Below, one piece after another: positions 45,080 to 54,451 of a DNA stretch of 64,000 nt. The DNA comes from Pseudomonas fluorescens (GTDB taxonomy: Bacteria; Pseudomonadota; Gammaproteobacteria; Pseudomonadales; Pseudomonadaceae). The stretch lies in NCBI RefSeq assembly GCF_000802965.1, contig NZ_JSAK01000045.1, forward strand, positions 1 to 64,000, read 5' to 3'. The position numbers and the translations under genes were made by a program. The notes beneath the pieces are model-generated. The model was given only the letters and a program-made list of their open reading frames with translations, was not told the DNA's origin and did not search any database. Numbering within the stretch: the stretch's first letter is position 1; each line of letters opens with the position of its first letter.

Positions 45080-45691
45080 TCAAATGGATCCGTTGCGCAT
45101 TGAGCCGCGCAGCGTGGTAAGTCGGCGATAAACCCGGCGCGCCGCGAGCATCAGTAGTGCCAGGCAGCAATACAGGCCCAGCAGCGGATCGACCAGGTAA
45201 TCCCAATAGTTGTGCGAAGGTTTGGTGCCGAGGACGAAGGCCAGGGTCGCGCCAGCCAGCATCACGACGGCCAGGTAATTGCGCAGGTAAAACAGACCAA
45301 ACGTCAGCAGCGCGACGAAAATCAGCAAGGGACGCGGACTGTAGCCCAATCGGTAAGGGTCCAGATCACTCAGGCCCATGGTCGCCGGATAGAGCACCAG
45401 GGCCATCGCGGCGAAAAGAATCAACACGCGGGTTTGCCCATGCTGCGCAGGCGGCAACATCCCCAGTCGACGCAAGCACCCCCAGCCCATGAACACCAAG
45501 GAGGTGATCGCAAGGTCATCGATATGACTGCGCAGGTAAACGGCCAGCGATAGTCCGCCCAGCGGTAAGAAGCTGATGGCCAGTAATGCAAGCAGCAGCG
45601 CGATGCGCCAGCCCCTGTTCAGTCCAAACGACGGCAGTATCAGGAAGATGATCATCGCGAAGCTTGCATGGGCTTGCCACAGACTAATCAT
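45080..45691 (-). CDS. Small polytopic membrane protein of unknown function
   Basis: A 203-residue protein of about six transmembrane helices, for example WRIALLLALLAISFLPLGGL (about 28-48) and LLIFVALLTFGLFYLRNYLA (about 123-142). A C-terminal basic tail (RRVYRRLTTLRGSMRNGSI) remains in the cytoplasm. DPYRLGYSPRP and GTKPSHNYWDYLVDPLLG look like conserved loops, the latter resembling the membrane-embedded end of a VanZ- or PAP2-like protein, though no phosphatase motif is present. Start ATG 45691 overlaps the stop codon of the upstream BNR gene by 4 bp (translational coupling), and it ends 30 bp before the LtaS-like gene. Confidence 0.75.
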   Translation of the reverse strand: MISLWQAHASFAMIIFLILPSFGLNRGWRIALLLALLAISFLPLGGLSLAVYLRSHIDDLAITSLVFMGWGCLRRLGMLPPAQHGQTRVLILFAAMALVLYPATMGLSDLDPYRLGYSPRPLLIFVALLTFGLFYLRNYLAVVMLAGATLAFVLGTKPSHNYWDYLVDPLLGLYCCLALLMLAARRVYRRLTTLRGSMRNGSI

Positions 45692-46986
45692 TTGAGACGC
45701 TCGGACAGCCAGGCATCGTTAAAGGTGACGTGTTTGATGAAAGTGTTGTTCCAGGAATAAACCAAGTGATACATCCCGTCGGGACTGCGAATGAAGTACG
45801 GGTATTCATATTCAAACTCACACCCTCGGTTTTTGCAGACACGGTTGTCGAGGTTGGCGAGAAATTGCGCCTCCAGCGGTTCTCGGAGTTTGCCGCTGGA
45901 TCCTCGGAACTCTATCTTGATGATTTCCTTGTAGGCGAGGGGTGAAAACGGATCACCCTCTGGATCCGGTGATTTGTCCAGATCGTGCAACAAGCGCCAA
46001 TCGGTCATCTTCGCATCGGTGACATACAGGCTCAGCTTGAAGCGTCCCTCTTGCAGGTCATTGAGAGCAACCAGCAATCTTTGGTCGGGAGTTGCCACAG
46101 CCGCCAGCGAGGAGTTGGGGTTCGAAGGAACGAGCGGAAAAGGTTCGCTCCAGGTTTGCCCGGCATCTTCAGTGCGGCTCGCCAGGACTCGGTGGTGGGT
46201 CGTGCCGGCATAGCGCAAGAAGGCGATACCGCGCTGGCCATCCAGCGCAACGATCGCCGGTTGCAATGAGTTTTTGCCGTGGCTGATGCGGAATTTATCG
46301 ATCACCTCACCGTCTGCGCTCAAGTACAGGTATTCGGCAAACTTGCCGAGAAACTCGTGGTAAACCGGCAAGCCAATGGAGCCATCGACATGAAACACCG
46401 GCGCCGAGCGGACCAGGGTGCTGATGTTCAGAAAGGGTGAAGTGATCAATTGGCGCGGCGCCGACCAATGCTCACCGAAGTCGTCTGACACCATCACATT
46501 GACCGCGCTGCCGGCCCAGCCACCCATGGACACGGAGACGTAGAACAGCCACAGGCGATTGTCTGGCGCGAGTGCGATCACCGGGTTGCCCAGTTTTCGG
46601 ATGTATTTGCGAGTGCTTTGCTGGGTCGACTCCCGGGTCGCCATCACCTGTTCCTGTCCCCATTCGCCGGTGCTCACGTCGAAACGTGCGGAGCGCACCT
46701 GCACATCGGCTGCGCCTTCGCGAGAGCCGGCAAACCAGACCGCCATCAGGCTCCCGTCAGGCAAGGCAGTGACCGCCGAGGAGTGCACGAAGTCCACCAA
46801 CCCGGAGGAGGCGAAACGGCTGGTATAGATGGGCTTGACCACTGTATCCGGCACAGCCGATACCGGAGTTATCCGGGCAAAGGAAGAATGGCCGGGGGCA
46901 GGGTGGGTGAGCCATGCGCCCGCAAAAAGGCAAGCAAGGGCGAGGTAAACACCGAGGGCAGGGAGGCTGGGGAATTTTATGCGCAT
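45688..46986 (-). CDS. BNR-repeat sialidase-like protein
   Basis: A 432-residue protein anchored or secreted by an N-terminal hydrophobic segment (FPSLPALGVYLALACLFAGA, about 5-24). The six-bladed propeller is indicated by Asp-box motifs SDDFGEHWSAP (about 165) and TEDAGQTWSEP (about 270). FVHSSAVTALPDGSLMAVWF near 66 and GSREGAADVQVRSARFD near 87 match the exo-alpha-sialidase N-terminal sheet. Catalytic residues cannot be confirmed, and bacterial members also cleave other glycans. It heads an operon with a polytopic protein and an LtaS-like enzyme, which argues for an envelope glycan substrate rather than host sialic acid. Confidence 0.8.
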   Translation of the reverse strand: MRIKFPSLPALGVYLALACLFAGAWLTHPAPGHSSFARITPVSAVPDTVVKPIYTSRFASSGLVDFVHSSAVTALPDGSLMAVWFAGSREGAADVQVRSARFDVSTGEWGQEQVMATRESTQQSTRKYIRKLGNPVIALAPDNRLWLFYVSVSMGGWAGSAVNVMVSDDFGEHWSAPRQLITSPFLNISTLVRSAPVFHVDGSIGLPVYHEFLGKFAEYLYLSADGEVIDKFRISHGKNSLQPAIVALDGQRGIAFLRYAGTTHHRVLASRTEDAGQTWSEPFPLVPSNPNSSLAAVATPDQRLLVALNDLQEGRFKLSLYVTDAKMTDWRLLHDLDKSPDPEGDPFSPLAYKEIIKIEFRGSSGKLREPLEAQFLANLDNRVCKNRGCEFEYEYPYFIRSPDGMYHLVYSWNNTFIKHVTFNDAWLSERLK

Positions 46987-47310
46987 GATTAAGCCTTTGG
47001 CATTTCACAGCCCAATAAAGCGCTCAAGCTAAGACTCTAGTACAAGATCGCAATACTATGAATTTCTAATATTCAGGCAGATTTGTGGCGTCGCCATGAC
47101 GGCAACTGAATGGATGAATCGACACCACAGTGAAATATTTTAGTTGTTTTTTAGCCGCGATCCGAGGGCAAAAGCCGTTCACCCTTGTGCTGGCGACTCA
47201 GATTAGCCGCAGCACTATCCTTGACATGATGAGTTAGCGCAACCCGGCGCAGACTCTAATTGATGACCTGGCGCTTCAGGATGATGAGCCAGGCTTCAGC
47301 GACCATTCAA
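46987..47310. other. Intergenic region, no gene seen
   Basis: 324 bp between the BNR gene start and the exbD stop, both minus strand. An AT-rich patch (AAATATTTTAGTTGTTTTTT, 47132-47151) could be the promoter region of the sialidase operon. No terminator hairpin with a T-run was found after exbD. Confidence 0.4.
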
Positions 47311-47712
47311 CTATTTCGCGGTGATCACCGAGAGCTTGGTAATCCCCGCGCGTTCAATGGACGCCATGGCCCTGGCGACTTCGCCGTAATTCACACCATT
47401 GTCCGCTTGCAGTTGCACGCGGACTTCGGCGTCTTTGGTCTTGGCTGCCTTGAGGTTGGGTTCCAGTAAATCCGGCTGGATTTCATCCTTGTTGATGAAC
47501 ACCTTGCCCTTGTCGTCGATGCTCACCACCAGCGGATCCTTTTGCTCCACCGGTGCAACCGACTCGGTTTTTGGCAAGTTGATCGGAATCGAATTGGTCA
47601 GCAGTGGCGCGGTGACGATGAACACCACCAGTAACACCAACATGACGTCCACCAAAGGCGTGACGTTGATCTCGCTGAGGACTTCATCGCTGTCTTGAGT
47701 AGAGAAGGCCAT
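47311..47712 (-). CDS. exbD: Biopolymer transport protein ExbD
   Basis: A 133-residue protein with one N-terminal membrane helix (INVTPLVDVMLVLLVVFIVT, about 15-34) containing the essential Asp of the TolR/ExbD family, followed by a periplasmic domain (LPKTESVAPVEQKDPLVVSI onward, ending TKLSVITAK). It energises TonB by proton motive force together with ExbB. Its start lies 1 bp after the exbB stop, with AAGGAGG inside the exbB 3' end. It is the last gene of the tonB-exbB-exbD set, which joins the organosulfur cluster upstream. Confidence 0.9.
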   Translation of the reverse strand: MAFSTQDSDEVLSEINVTPLVDVMLVLLVVFIVTAPLLTNSIPINLPKTESVAPVEQKDPLVVSIDDKGKVFINKDEIQPDLLEPNLKAAKTKDAEVRVQLQADNGVNYGEVARAMASIERAGITKLSVITAK

Positions 47713-47713
47713 T

Positions 47714-48436
47714 TCAGGACGCCTCCTTGACTTTCTGCCCGGCGACGGTGGTGCCGGATTTGCCTGCTATCGGTTGCAGCCGTACGCGGAAGGCATGCTT
47801 TTGCGCCAGGCTATAGAAGTCGTGGGCGAAGTCATCCAGATCCGCTGCCGTCAGTTTCAGTCGACGCAAAAAGTAGTTGTAGACCAGCACTGCCGGTACC
47901 GCGACGGCAATCCCCACACCCGTGGCGACGAGCGCGGCGCCAATGGGGCCGGCCACGGTTTCCAGACTCGCCGAGCCCGCCGCACTGATGCCTTTCAATG
48001 CCGACATGATCCCCCAAACCGTGCCGAACAGACCGATAAAGGGTGACGTGCTGCCAATGCTGGCGAGGATCGCCAGGCCGGTTTCCAGAGAGCGCCGCTC
48101 ACGCACAATCTGCTGGCGCAGGGCACGTTCGAGGCGATCCTGATGATTGATCGACTGGCTGAGGTCGGTGGCGTGGCTGTCACTGGTCTGAATGGCTGCA
48201 TAACCGGCCAGCGCCACGCGAGCGGCGGCGCCCGGCAGACTGTTGGCGGATTCGGCAGCAGACTCAAGGCTCGAAGCGGCCCAGAATTGCCGGTGGAATT
48301 TTCGATCCTGCGCCTTGAGGCGGACGAACTGCAAACCTTTAAGCAAGGCCAGGCCCCAGGTCGCAATGGAGAAGAGGATCAACAGCCAGATGACGGCGTG
48401 TTCGATGGATTCGAAAGGGGAAGCGAGAAGATTCAT
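47714..48436 (-). CDS. exbB: MotA/TolQ/ExbB proton channel family protein
   Basis: A 240-residue protein with three membrane helices: one N-terminal (about 15-35, HAVIWLLILFSIATWGLALL) and two in the C-terminal half (GSTSPFIGLFGTVWGIMSAL about 130-150; VATGVGIAVAVPAVLVYNYF about 170-190). GTVWGI and PIGAALVATGVGIAVAVPAV are the MotA/ExbB core. The protein forms the pentameric channel around ExbD. The start at ATG 48436 is preceded by AGAGA only; upstream in-frame codons to 48700 would overlap the tonB end region and are unlikely. Confidence 0.9.
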   Translation of the reverse strand: MNLLASPFESIEHAVIWLLILFSIATWGLALLKGLQFVRLKAQDRKFHRQFWAASSLESAAESANSLPGAAARVALAGYAAIQTSDSHATDLSQSINHQDRLERALRQQIVRERRSLETGLAILASIGSTSPFIGLFGTVWGIMSALKGISAAGSASLETVAGPIGAALVATGVGIAVAVPAVLVYNYFLRRLKLTAADLDDFAHDFYSLAQKHAFRVRLQPIAGKSGTTVAGQKVKEAS

Positions 48437-48524
48437 GGTCTGTGTTCTCTGATATTGGGTGCTGAGTGGCGGTGCTCCTTTTGTGGGGTGGCCCGCTGTC
48501 GCCAGGTGTCTGGGTTGCTGATTG

Positions 48525-49346
48525 CTACTTGATCTTGAAATCGATGGGCACGCTGACCCAGCCGTCCTGGGCGACGTTGCCCTGTTTGGCCGGGACGAAA
48601 CTCCAGCGCTTGACCGCTGCCAGTGCGGCGTCATCGAGTTGCTCACGGCCGCTGCTTTTCTGGATCTGAATCTCACCGGGCTTGCCGCTTGCAAGTACAT
48701 GAACGCGCAACAACACAGTGCCTTGCCAGCCGCGACGCATCGCCAGCGATGGGTATTCCGGTGCCGGGTTGTTCAGGTAGCCGGCGTTGGCCGATGCCGG
48801 GGTGACTGGTTGCGGGGCGGGAGGCGCCGCAGGCGCTGGTGCGGCGACCGGTTGGGCCGGCGCGGGCGTTGCTGGCGGCTGCTCCACCGGTTTGGTCACT
48901 GGTTTCGGCGCAGGTTTTGGCACCGGTTTGACCACAGGCTTGGGCTTGGGAATCGGCTTGGGTGGCGGCGGCTTCACGGCCAACTCATCCTCCACCGGTG
49001 GTGGCGGTTCGACCACTGGCTGTGGAATCGGCTCGGGCGGTGGCGGCTCCACCACCGGTGGCGCCGGTTGCGAGAACTCGATGGTCATCGGCGGAATCTC
49101 CGGCGGCACCACGGGCAGTGGCGGCGTCGATGTCTGGCTGACCCAGACAATCACCGCGCCATGCAGCACCAGCGCGAAGATCCCCAGCAGGACGACTTCG
49201 CGGCGACTCAATACTCCCTTGGGCGTGCTGTGCAGTCGCGACAGCGCCAGGGGTTCCCGGAAGACCCGGCCAAGGTTGAGCAGCTCTCCCGGCCCTGGAC
49301 TCTGGAATACCCGCGGCAGCGTTGCGGGGCTCTGGACATTGCCCAT
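48525..49346 (-). CDS. tonB: Energy transducer TonB
   Basis: A 273-residue protein. One membrane helix (VVLLGIFALVLHGAVIVWVS, about 51-70) follows a 50-residue cytoplasmic N-terminus longer than usual. Then comes a Pro/Lys/Val-rich periplasmic spacer (VVEPPPPEPIPQPVVEPPPP and similar, about 95-170) and the TonB C-terminal domain (YLNNPAPEYPSLAMRRGWQG about 195-214, ending PIDFKIK). It transmits proton-motive energy to outer-membrane receptors. AGGAG is 7 bp before ATG 49346. The 57-bp gap to the ABC ATPase suggests one transcript with the transport genes. Confidence 0.92.
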   Translation of the reverse strand: MGNVQSPATLPRVFQSPGPGELLNLGRVFREPLALSRLHSTPKGVLSRREVVLLGIFALVLHGAVIVWVSQTSTPPLPVVPPEIPPMTIEFSQPAPPVVEPPPPEPIPQPVVEPPPPVEDELAVKPPPPKPIPKPKPVVKPVPKPAPKPVTKPVEQPPATPAPAQPVAAPAPAAPPAPQPVTPASANAGYLNNPAPEYPSLAMRRGWQGTVLLRVHVLASGKPGEIQIQKSSGREQLDDAALAAVKRWSFVPAKQGNVAQDGWVSVPIDFKIK

Positions 49347-49402
49347 TTACGTACTCCTGTGATGCTTCGGTTTTTTTACGCTTGGACGGATTGCTTCGGG
49401 GT

Positions 49403-50197
49403 TCAATGGCCCACCAGTTCCTCTAGCAGTTGTTCCTTGTAGCCTTGCAATACCGATGAAGAACGGTCCCGAGGGTGTGGCAGGTCGACCTTGATTTCGT
49501 GCTTGATCCGTCCCGGATGGGCGTCCATGACAATCACCCGGTCCCCCAGGTACAGCGCTTCTTCAATATCGTGGGTGACCATGATCACCGTGCAGCGCTG
49601 CTGGACCCAGATGCGCTGCAACTCGTGTTGCAGTCGTACCCGGGTCAGCGCATCGAGAGCGCCCAAGGGTTCGTCGAGCAACAACACTTTCGGTTTATTG
49701 ATCAACGCGCGGGCGATGGCTGCTCGTTGCGCCATGCCGCCGGACAATTGGTGCGGATAGGCGTTTTCAAAGCCTTCAAGGTTGACCAGGGCAATGTGCT
49801 CAGCCACCAACCGGTGTTTTTCCGCTGGAGACAACGGGTGATTCTTCAAGGCCAGGGCGATGTTCTGGCTCAGGGTCATCCACGGAAACAAGCGATGGTC
49901 CTGAAACACGATCCCGCGTTCCAGGCTGGTGGCGACGATCCGTTTACCATCCAGCAAAATGTCGCCTTCGTAATCGGCCTCCAGCCCGACGATGAGCCGC
50001 AGCAGGGTTGATTTTCCGCAGCCGCTGGCACCGACGATGCTGACGAACTCGCCAGGGCGGACGTCGAGGTTGATGTTGTGCAGCACCGGCAGAGGATTGC
50101 CCTCGATCCGATAAGCCTTGCTAAGGCCGCGAATGTGCAGAGCACCCGACTGCAATGGAGTGCTGTGTAGCGGGGTATGTTGGGCAATTGCGTTCAT
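49403..50197 (-). CDS. ABC transporter ATPase, SsuB/TauB family
   Basis: A 264-residue nucleotide-binding subunit. Walker A is GASGCGKSTLLRL (about 57), the ABC signature LSGGMAQRAAIARAL (about 150) and Walker B VLLLDEPLGALDALTR (about 172). These, with VRPGEFVSIV before Walker A, are typical of the nitrate/sulfonate/taurine family. The start at ATG 50197 has AAAGG at 8-9 bp; a TTG at 50212 would overlap the upstream permease. It pairs with the two permeases just upstream. Confidence 0.9.
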   Translation of the reverse strand: MNAIAQHTPLHSTPLQSGALHIRGLSKAYRIEGNPLPVLHNINLDVRPGEFVSIVGASGCGKSTLLRLIVGLEADYEGDILLDGKRIVATSLERGIVFQDHRLFPWMTLSQNIALALKNHPLSPAEKHRLVAEHIALVNLEGFENAYPHQLSGGMAQRAAIARALINKPKVLLLDEPLGALDALTRVRLQHELQRIWVQQRCTVIMVTHDIEEALYLGDRVIVMDAHPGRIKHEIKVDLPHPRDRSSSVLQGYKEQLLEELVGH

Positions 50198-50208
50198 GGA
50201 ATGGCCTT

Positions 50209-50970
50209 TCAACGAGTGTTGCGCCAGCGCAGCAAATGGCGGCTAAGAAGGGTGAATAGCAGGGTCATCAGGTAGCCACAGAGGCCGATGCACAGCACGC
50301 TGAGGACGATGACCTCCATGCGTGAGCCGGCTTCGGCGTTCATCATCAGGTTGCCCAGGCCGGCGCCTGACGACAGAAACAACTCGCTGCCCACGGCGGT
50401 GACCCAGGCAAACGCCAGTGCGTGCAACACGCCGGTGGCAATGCTCGGCAGCGCCGCCGGCAGCAGCACATGACGGAACCGTTGCCAGCGGCTCAGGACC
50501 AAAACCTGACCGACTTCACGGTAGCGCTGCTCGACATGGCTGAAGCCTTGCCAGGTGTTGAGGACCATCGGATAAAACGCCGCGAGGCTGACGATCAGCA
50601 CCTTGGAGAACTCGCCATTGCCGAACCACATGGCGATCAGCGGAATCCAGCCGAGCATCGGCACCTGGCGGATCGAATGGAACAGCGGCCCGATCAACCG
50701 ATTGGCCACGGCTGACAGCGCCATCAGCACCCCCAGCAGTACGCCGAAGAAAATGCCCAGGGCCAGACCAGTGCTGGTGCGGGCCAGGCTGGCCAACAGG
50801 TTCACCAGCAGCTCGCCATTGGCCAGCAGTTCGATCAACGCCGAGCCAATCGCCGACAACGGCACAAAGGCGTAAGCCCCGGCGGCGCCCTGGCGTGACA
50901 GGTACTCCCAGGTGCCGATCAACAACAGTGGCAGCAGCAGGCCACGGGATTTGGCAAATAGTCGAGACAT
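50209..50970 (-). CDS. ABC transporter permease, SsuC type, copy 1
   Basis: A 253-residue inner-membrane permease with about six helices. The family motif LPAALPSIATGVLHALAFAW (about 167-186, EAA-like loop) and IRQVPMLGWIPLIAMWFGNG (about 95-115) match SsuC/TauC. AGGAG is 7 bp before ATG 50970. The stop codon lies 12 bp upstream of the ATPase start. Having two permease genes in the same operon suggests a heterodimeric channel. Confidence 0.9.
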   Translation of the reverse strand: MSRLFAKSRGLLLPLLLIGTWEYLSRQGAAGAYAFVPLSAIGSALIELLANGELLVNLLASLARTSTGLALGIFFGVLLGVLMALSAVANRLIGPLFHSIRQVPMLGWIPLIAMWFGNGEFSKVLIVSLAAFYPMVLNTWQGFSHVEQRYREVGQVLVLSRWQRFRHVLLPAALPSIATGVLHALAFAWVTAVGSELFLSSGAGLGNLMMNAEAGSRMEVIVLSVLCIGLCGYLMTLLFTLLSRHLLRWRNTR

Positions 50971-50979
50971 CGGCGGCTC

Positions 50980-51741
50980 CTAGCGGGTCTGCCAGCGGAA
51001 CATCCGCTGTTCGAGTTGGCGAAAACTGAAGTCGAGTACAAAGCCGATAACGCCGGTGACGACCACGCCAACCATCACCACATCGATGCGCAGCATTTGC
51101 CGGCTCATTTCAATCATCTGCCCCAGGCCACTGTCGGCGGCCAGCAACTCGGTGGCCACCAGCACCACCCAGGCGCGGGTCAGGCTGATGCGAAACCCGG
51201 TAATGATCGGTGGCGCCGCAGCAGGCAGGGCAATCTCGCGGACGAACGTCGGCCAGCGCAGTCGATACACGTCAGCCACTTCGAAGTAACTGCGCGGAAT
51301 GGCCTTGACGCCTTCGCTGGCGGCCAACGCGACCGGAAAGAACGCGGTTTTGGCGACGATGATGATCTTGAAAGTTTCATCGATACCGAATAGCAGCACG
51401 AACATCGGGATCAACGCGATGCTCGGAATCTGGCGCAAGGTGTGGAACAGCGGCGAGCAATAGTTCTCGACGGTTTTCGACAAGGCCATGAGCACGCCGA
51501 ACGCCAGGCCCGACAAAGAGCCGATGGCGAAGCCCAGCCCAAGGCGCGACAAACTGTTGAGCAGGTGTTCGAGCAACTCACCACTGGCCGACAGCTCTTC
51601 GAAGGTTCGCCACACCTGCGCCGGAGGGACCAACAGGTTGCGCGGGAAAATTCCGGCCTCGGCCACCACTGCCCAGAGCAACAGCAGGGCAACAGGGGAG
51701 ATGAGCCAGGTCAGGGGAGACAACAGTCGTTGGATACGCAT
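50980..51741 (-). CDS. ABC transporter permease, SsuC type, copy 2
   Basis: A 253-residue permease paralogous to its neighbour. LRQIPSIALIPMFVLLFGID (about 104-123) and LPAAAPPIITGFRISLTRAW (about 178-197) are the conserved permease loops. ATG 51741 (MRIQRLLSPLTWLISPVALL) is preferred because it precedes the first helix; the longer frame runs into a REP element. It ends 10 bp before copy 1. The two permeases and ATPase form the inner-membrane part of the putative organosulfur importer. Confidence 0.9.
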   Translation of the reverse strand: MRIQRLLSPLTWLISPVALLLLWAVVAEAGIFPRNLLVPPAQVWRTFEELSASGELLEHLLNSLSRLGLGFAIGSLSGLAFGVLMALSKTVENYCSPLFHTLRQIPSIALIPMFVLLFGIDETFKIIIVAKTAFFPVALAASEGVKAIPRSYFEVADVYRLRWPTFVREIALPAAAPPIITGFRISLTRAWVVLVATELLAADSGLGQMIEMSRQMLRIDVVMVGVVVTGVIGFVLDFSFRQLEQRMFRWQTR

Positions 51742-51819
51742 GGCAGGTCTTATTTCGGCGAAGTACCGAAGGGGTATCGCAAGAGCTGTGCCAGTGCCGA
51801 ACGGTTTGTCGAACCTGAT

Positions 51820-51894
51820 GACGCCATCGCCAGCAAGCCGGCTCCTACAGGTCACGCGCCACCCTGTAGGAGCCGGCTTGCTGGCGATGGCGTC
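51820..51894. repeat. Near-perfect REP inverted pair
   Basis: GACGCCATCGCCAGCAAGCC (continuing GGCTCCTACAGG) mirrors CCTGTAGGAGCCGGCTTGCT (continuing GGCGATGGCGTC) with a spacer of under 10 bp, giving a long potential hairpin between the permease operon and the upstream receptor gene. Confidence 0.92.
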
Positions 51895-51966
51895 GCAATG
51901 AACAACACCGAATGGTGCTTCATCAACACTGGCTGCTGCCCCAGCAACACCCCTCCAGCAGTCGCA

Positions 51967-54429
51967 TCAGAACTCGTAACTGACGCTGGTGTAATAGAAC
52001 GCGCCCTGGGCACCCTCAGGGCTGGTGATCGAGTACTTCGGTACGCCGTACAACTGCGTACCTTCAGCCTTGTCCGGGTGGGTATCGAACAGGTTGATCG
52101 CACCCAGCGAAACCTTCAGGGTTTTGTCGAAGGTGTAGGACAGGTCCAGGTCGGTCACCCATTGCGGGCTGTAGGTCTGGTCCAGGTTCGGGTTGGTGGC
52201 GTTGAGGCTTTTCCATTCGCCATAACGGCGCTGGGCCACGGTGACGCCCCAACCTTCATACAGCCAGTTGGCACTCAAGACCAGCTTGGTTTCGGGGGTG
52301 CCATCTTCGATCAGGCCTTGGGTGGTGCGGCCGATGATTTGCGAGCCTTTGATGTTGCCGACATCCCCCAAGGCAGTGATTTTGGTGTTGTTCTGGCTCA
52401 CGCCGGCGTTGAGGTTGAGTTGCCCCCATTGCTGCAGGTCCAGTTGATAGTTGCTGGCCAGTTCGACACCGTCGGTGCGGGTGTCGGCGACGTTGGTGTA
52501 GAAGGCCGCACTTTGAATATTCGCGTAGGGCGTACCGGCAAAAATCGGCGACACCACCGACGCGGGCAATTGGTCGGAAAGCGTGATGCGGTTATCGATA
52601 TCGATGCGGTAGGCGTCCAGCGTCACCGACGCGTTGGGCAGTGGTCGCCAGACCAGGCCCAGGGAATAGCTGGTCGACTCCTCCGGTTTCAGCGACTTGC
52701 CTCCCAGCAGTGCCGCTTCCGGGCTGTTGGCGCGCAGTGTTCGTTGCTGCACTTCGACAAAGTTGCCACTGCCCGGCGGTTGCTCCACCACCTGCACGCT
52801 GAATGACGACAAGCCACTCTGCACCAGGGAAGGCGCGCGATAGCCGGTGCTGGCGGTGGCCCTGGCGGCGATCTGCGGGGTGAAGTCATAACGCAAGGAC
52901 AGCTTGCCGTTGGTGGTGTCTCCGAAGTCCGAGTAGTGCTCGGTGCGTACCGCGACGCCGGCCTGAAATTTCTCGGTGATCTGGCCTTCGACATCGACGT
53001 AGGCGCCGAATACGTTGCGATCCAGCGAGGCCGAATCGACTTGGGTAATACCCGAGTAGTAACCCGGTATGCGCCGCTGCGTAATCGGGTCGACGGTGTT
53101 GAAGAGCGGGCCGTTATGCCATCCAGCGGCTTCCCCTTCGCTCAGCTCATAGTTCTCCTGACGCCAGGCCAGGCCGGCGGAGAGGGTCAGCGGCTTGAAC
53201 AACAGGTCGGTCGGGAAGTCCCGCACCCAGTCCAGGGTCACGTTGGTCTGGTCGGCCTCACGTTTGCCGGTGTAGATGTTTTCCGGGCTGTTGGCGCCCC
53301 AGCTGGGGTTGATCGCGTTGTGGTCGGTGGAATCCAGGGTGTTGTCGCCATGGTTCACCGCGAAGTCGAATTTGCCAAGCTGTGCGTCTTCGTAACGCAG
53401 TCCGCCGGTCAGCGCATAGTCTTCCAGCGAGTAGCGGGTGACGGGCAGGCGTCCGTCCGGGAAGCGTTGCAAAGCGGTGCTGCTGTAGTTGTTGCGCAAG
53501 GTGGTGGGCGGATCGAAGAAGCCTTCGGCGTCGGTGTTTTTGTGGGAGTAGGTGGCAAAGCCATAGGCGGTCAGACCTTCACCAATGCCGACTTCGCTGT
53601 TCAAGGCAAAGTTGTACTGGTCCGACACATTGCCCGAGCCCCAGCGCCAGGTGCGGTAACGATTGTTCTGTTCACGGGGCGTGTTGATGCTGGTGGAGCC
53701 GGGGTAAAAGATCCGGTTGTCCGGGTTGGTGTCGCTGGCCGGGTCCTGGCTGCCGGCGTCGAAACTCAAGGTCAGGAAACCGTCGTTGGGCAGGGCGAGG
53801 CCTTTCCAGCCACTGAATTTGCGCTGGATGCCATCGCCCTTGTCGTAACCGCCGAAGCGGTATCCGAGGTTGCCGCCTTCGTCCTTTTCCTTGAGCACGA
53901 TATTGATCACGCCGGCAATGGCGTCCGAGCCGTATTGGGCTGCCGCACCGTCGCGCAGGATTTCCACGCGCTGGATCGAGCTCAGAGGGATCAGGCTTAA
54001 ATCGACCGCCGCTGCGCCGCGTCCGTTAACCAGGCTCTGGCGAGTAACGTTGGCGCTGGTGTGGCGGCGCTTGCCGTTGACCAGCACCAGCACCTGGTCT
54101 GATGCCAGGCCCCGCAACGACGCACCTTGGGCGATGGAGCCGGCAAAGGCGCCTTGGGGTGATTGCGGGTAGGTGAACGACGGTGACAGGGCGGCGAGGG
54201 CACCGGACAGGTCGCTGGAGCCACTCTGCTCCAGCTGCTCGCCAGACAGCACGTCAATCGGTGCGGCGCTTTCCAGTGCGGTGAGATCGCTTCGACGGGT
54301 GCCGAGTACGACCACGGTGTCCAGGTGGTCGCCGGTTGCGCCGGGTTGGGTTTCGGCAGCAACGACAGGTATGGCAAGGCTGCCAATGACCAGCGCGATA
54401 GCGCCGGCCAACGGGGTGCGATGAAACAT
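51967..54429 (-). CDS. TonB-dependent receptor, organosulfur cluster copy 1
   Basis: An 820-residue outer-membrane receptor. The signal peptide (MFHRTPLAGAIALVIGSLAI, cleavage VAA-ET near residue 25) is followed by a plug (VVVLGTRRSDLTALESAAPI about 38-57; GLASDQVLVLVNGKRRHTSA about 106-125; EILRDGAAAQYGSDAIAGVI about 152-171). The barrel ends with FYYTSVSYEF, a canonical terminal Phe. AAGGA lies 8 bp before ATG 54429. Position beside SsuABC-like genes suggests uptake of an organosulfur compound or its chelate rather than iron. Confidence 0.9.
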   Translation of the reverse strand: MFHRTPLAGAIALVIGSLAIPVVAAETQPGATGDHLDTVVVLGTRRSDLTALESAAPIDVLSGEQLEQSGSSDLSGALAALSPSFTYPQSPQGAFAGSIAQGASLRGLASDQVLVLVNGKRRHTSANVTRQSLVNGRGAAAVDLSLIPLSSIQRVEILRDGAAAQYGSDAIAGVINIVLKEKDEGGNLGYRFGGYDKGDGIQRKFSGWKGLALPNDGFLTLSFDAGSQDPASDTNPDNRIFYPGSTSINTPREQNNRYRTWRWGSGNVSDQYNFALNSEVGIGEGLTAYGFATYSHKNTDAEGFFDPPTTLRNNYSSTALQRFPDGRLPVTRYSLEDYALTGGLRYEDAQLGKFDFAVNHGDNTLDSTDHNAINPSWGANSPENIYTGKREADQTNVTLDWVRDFPTDLLFKPLTLSAGLAWRQENYELSEGEAAGWHNGPLFNTVDPITQRRIPGYYSGITQVDSASLDRNVFGAYVDVEGQITEKFQAGVAVRTEHYSDFGDTTNGKLSLRYDFTPQIAARATASTGYRAPSLVQSGLSSFSVQVVEQPPGSGNFVEVQQRTLRANSPEAALLGGKSLKPEESTSYSLGLVWRPLPNASVTLDAYRIDIDNRITLSDQLPASVVSPIFAGTPYANIQSAAFYTNVADTRTDGVELASNYQLDLQQWGQLNLNAGVSQNNTKITALGDVGNIKGSQIIGRTTQGLIEDGTPETKLVLSANWLYEGWGVTVAQRRYGEWKSLNATNPNLDQTYSPQWVTDLDLSYTFDKTLKVSLGAINLFDTHPDKAEGTQLYGVPKYSITSPEGAQGAFYYTSVSYEF

Positions 54430-54451
54430 GGGTAAATTCCTTTCAGGCGTC

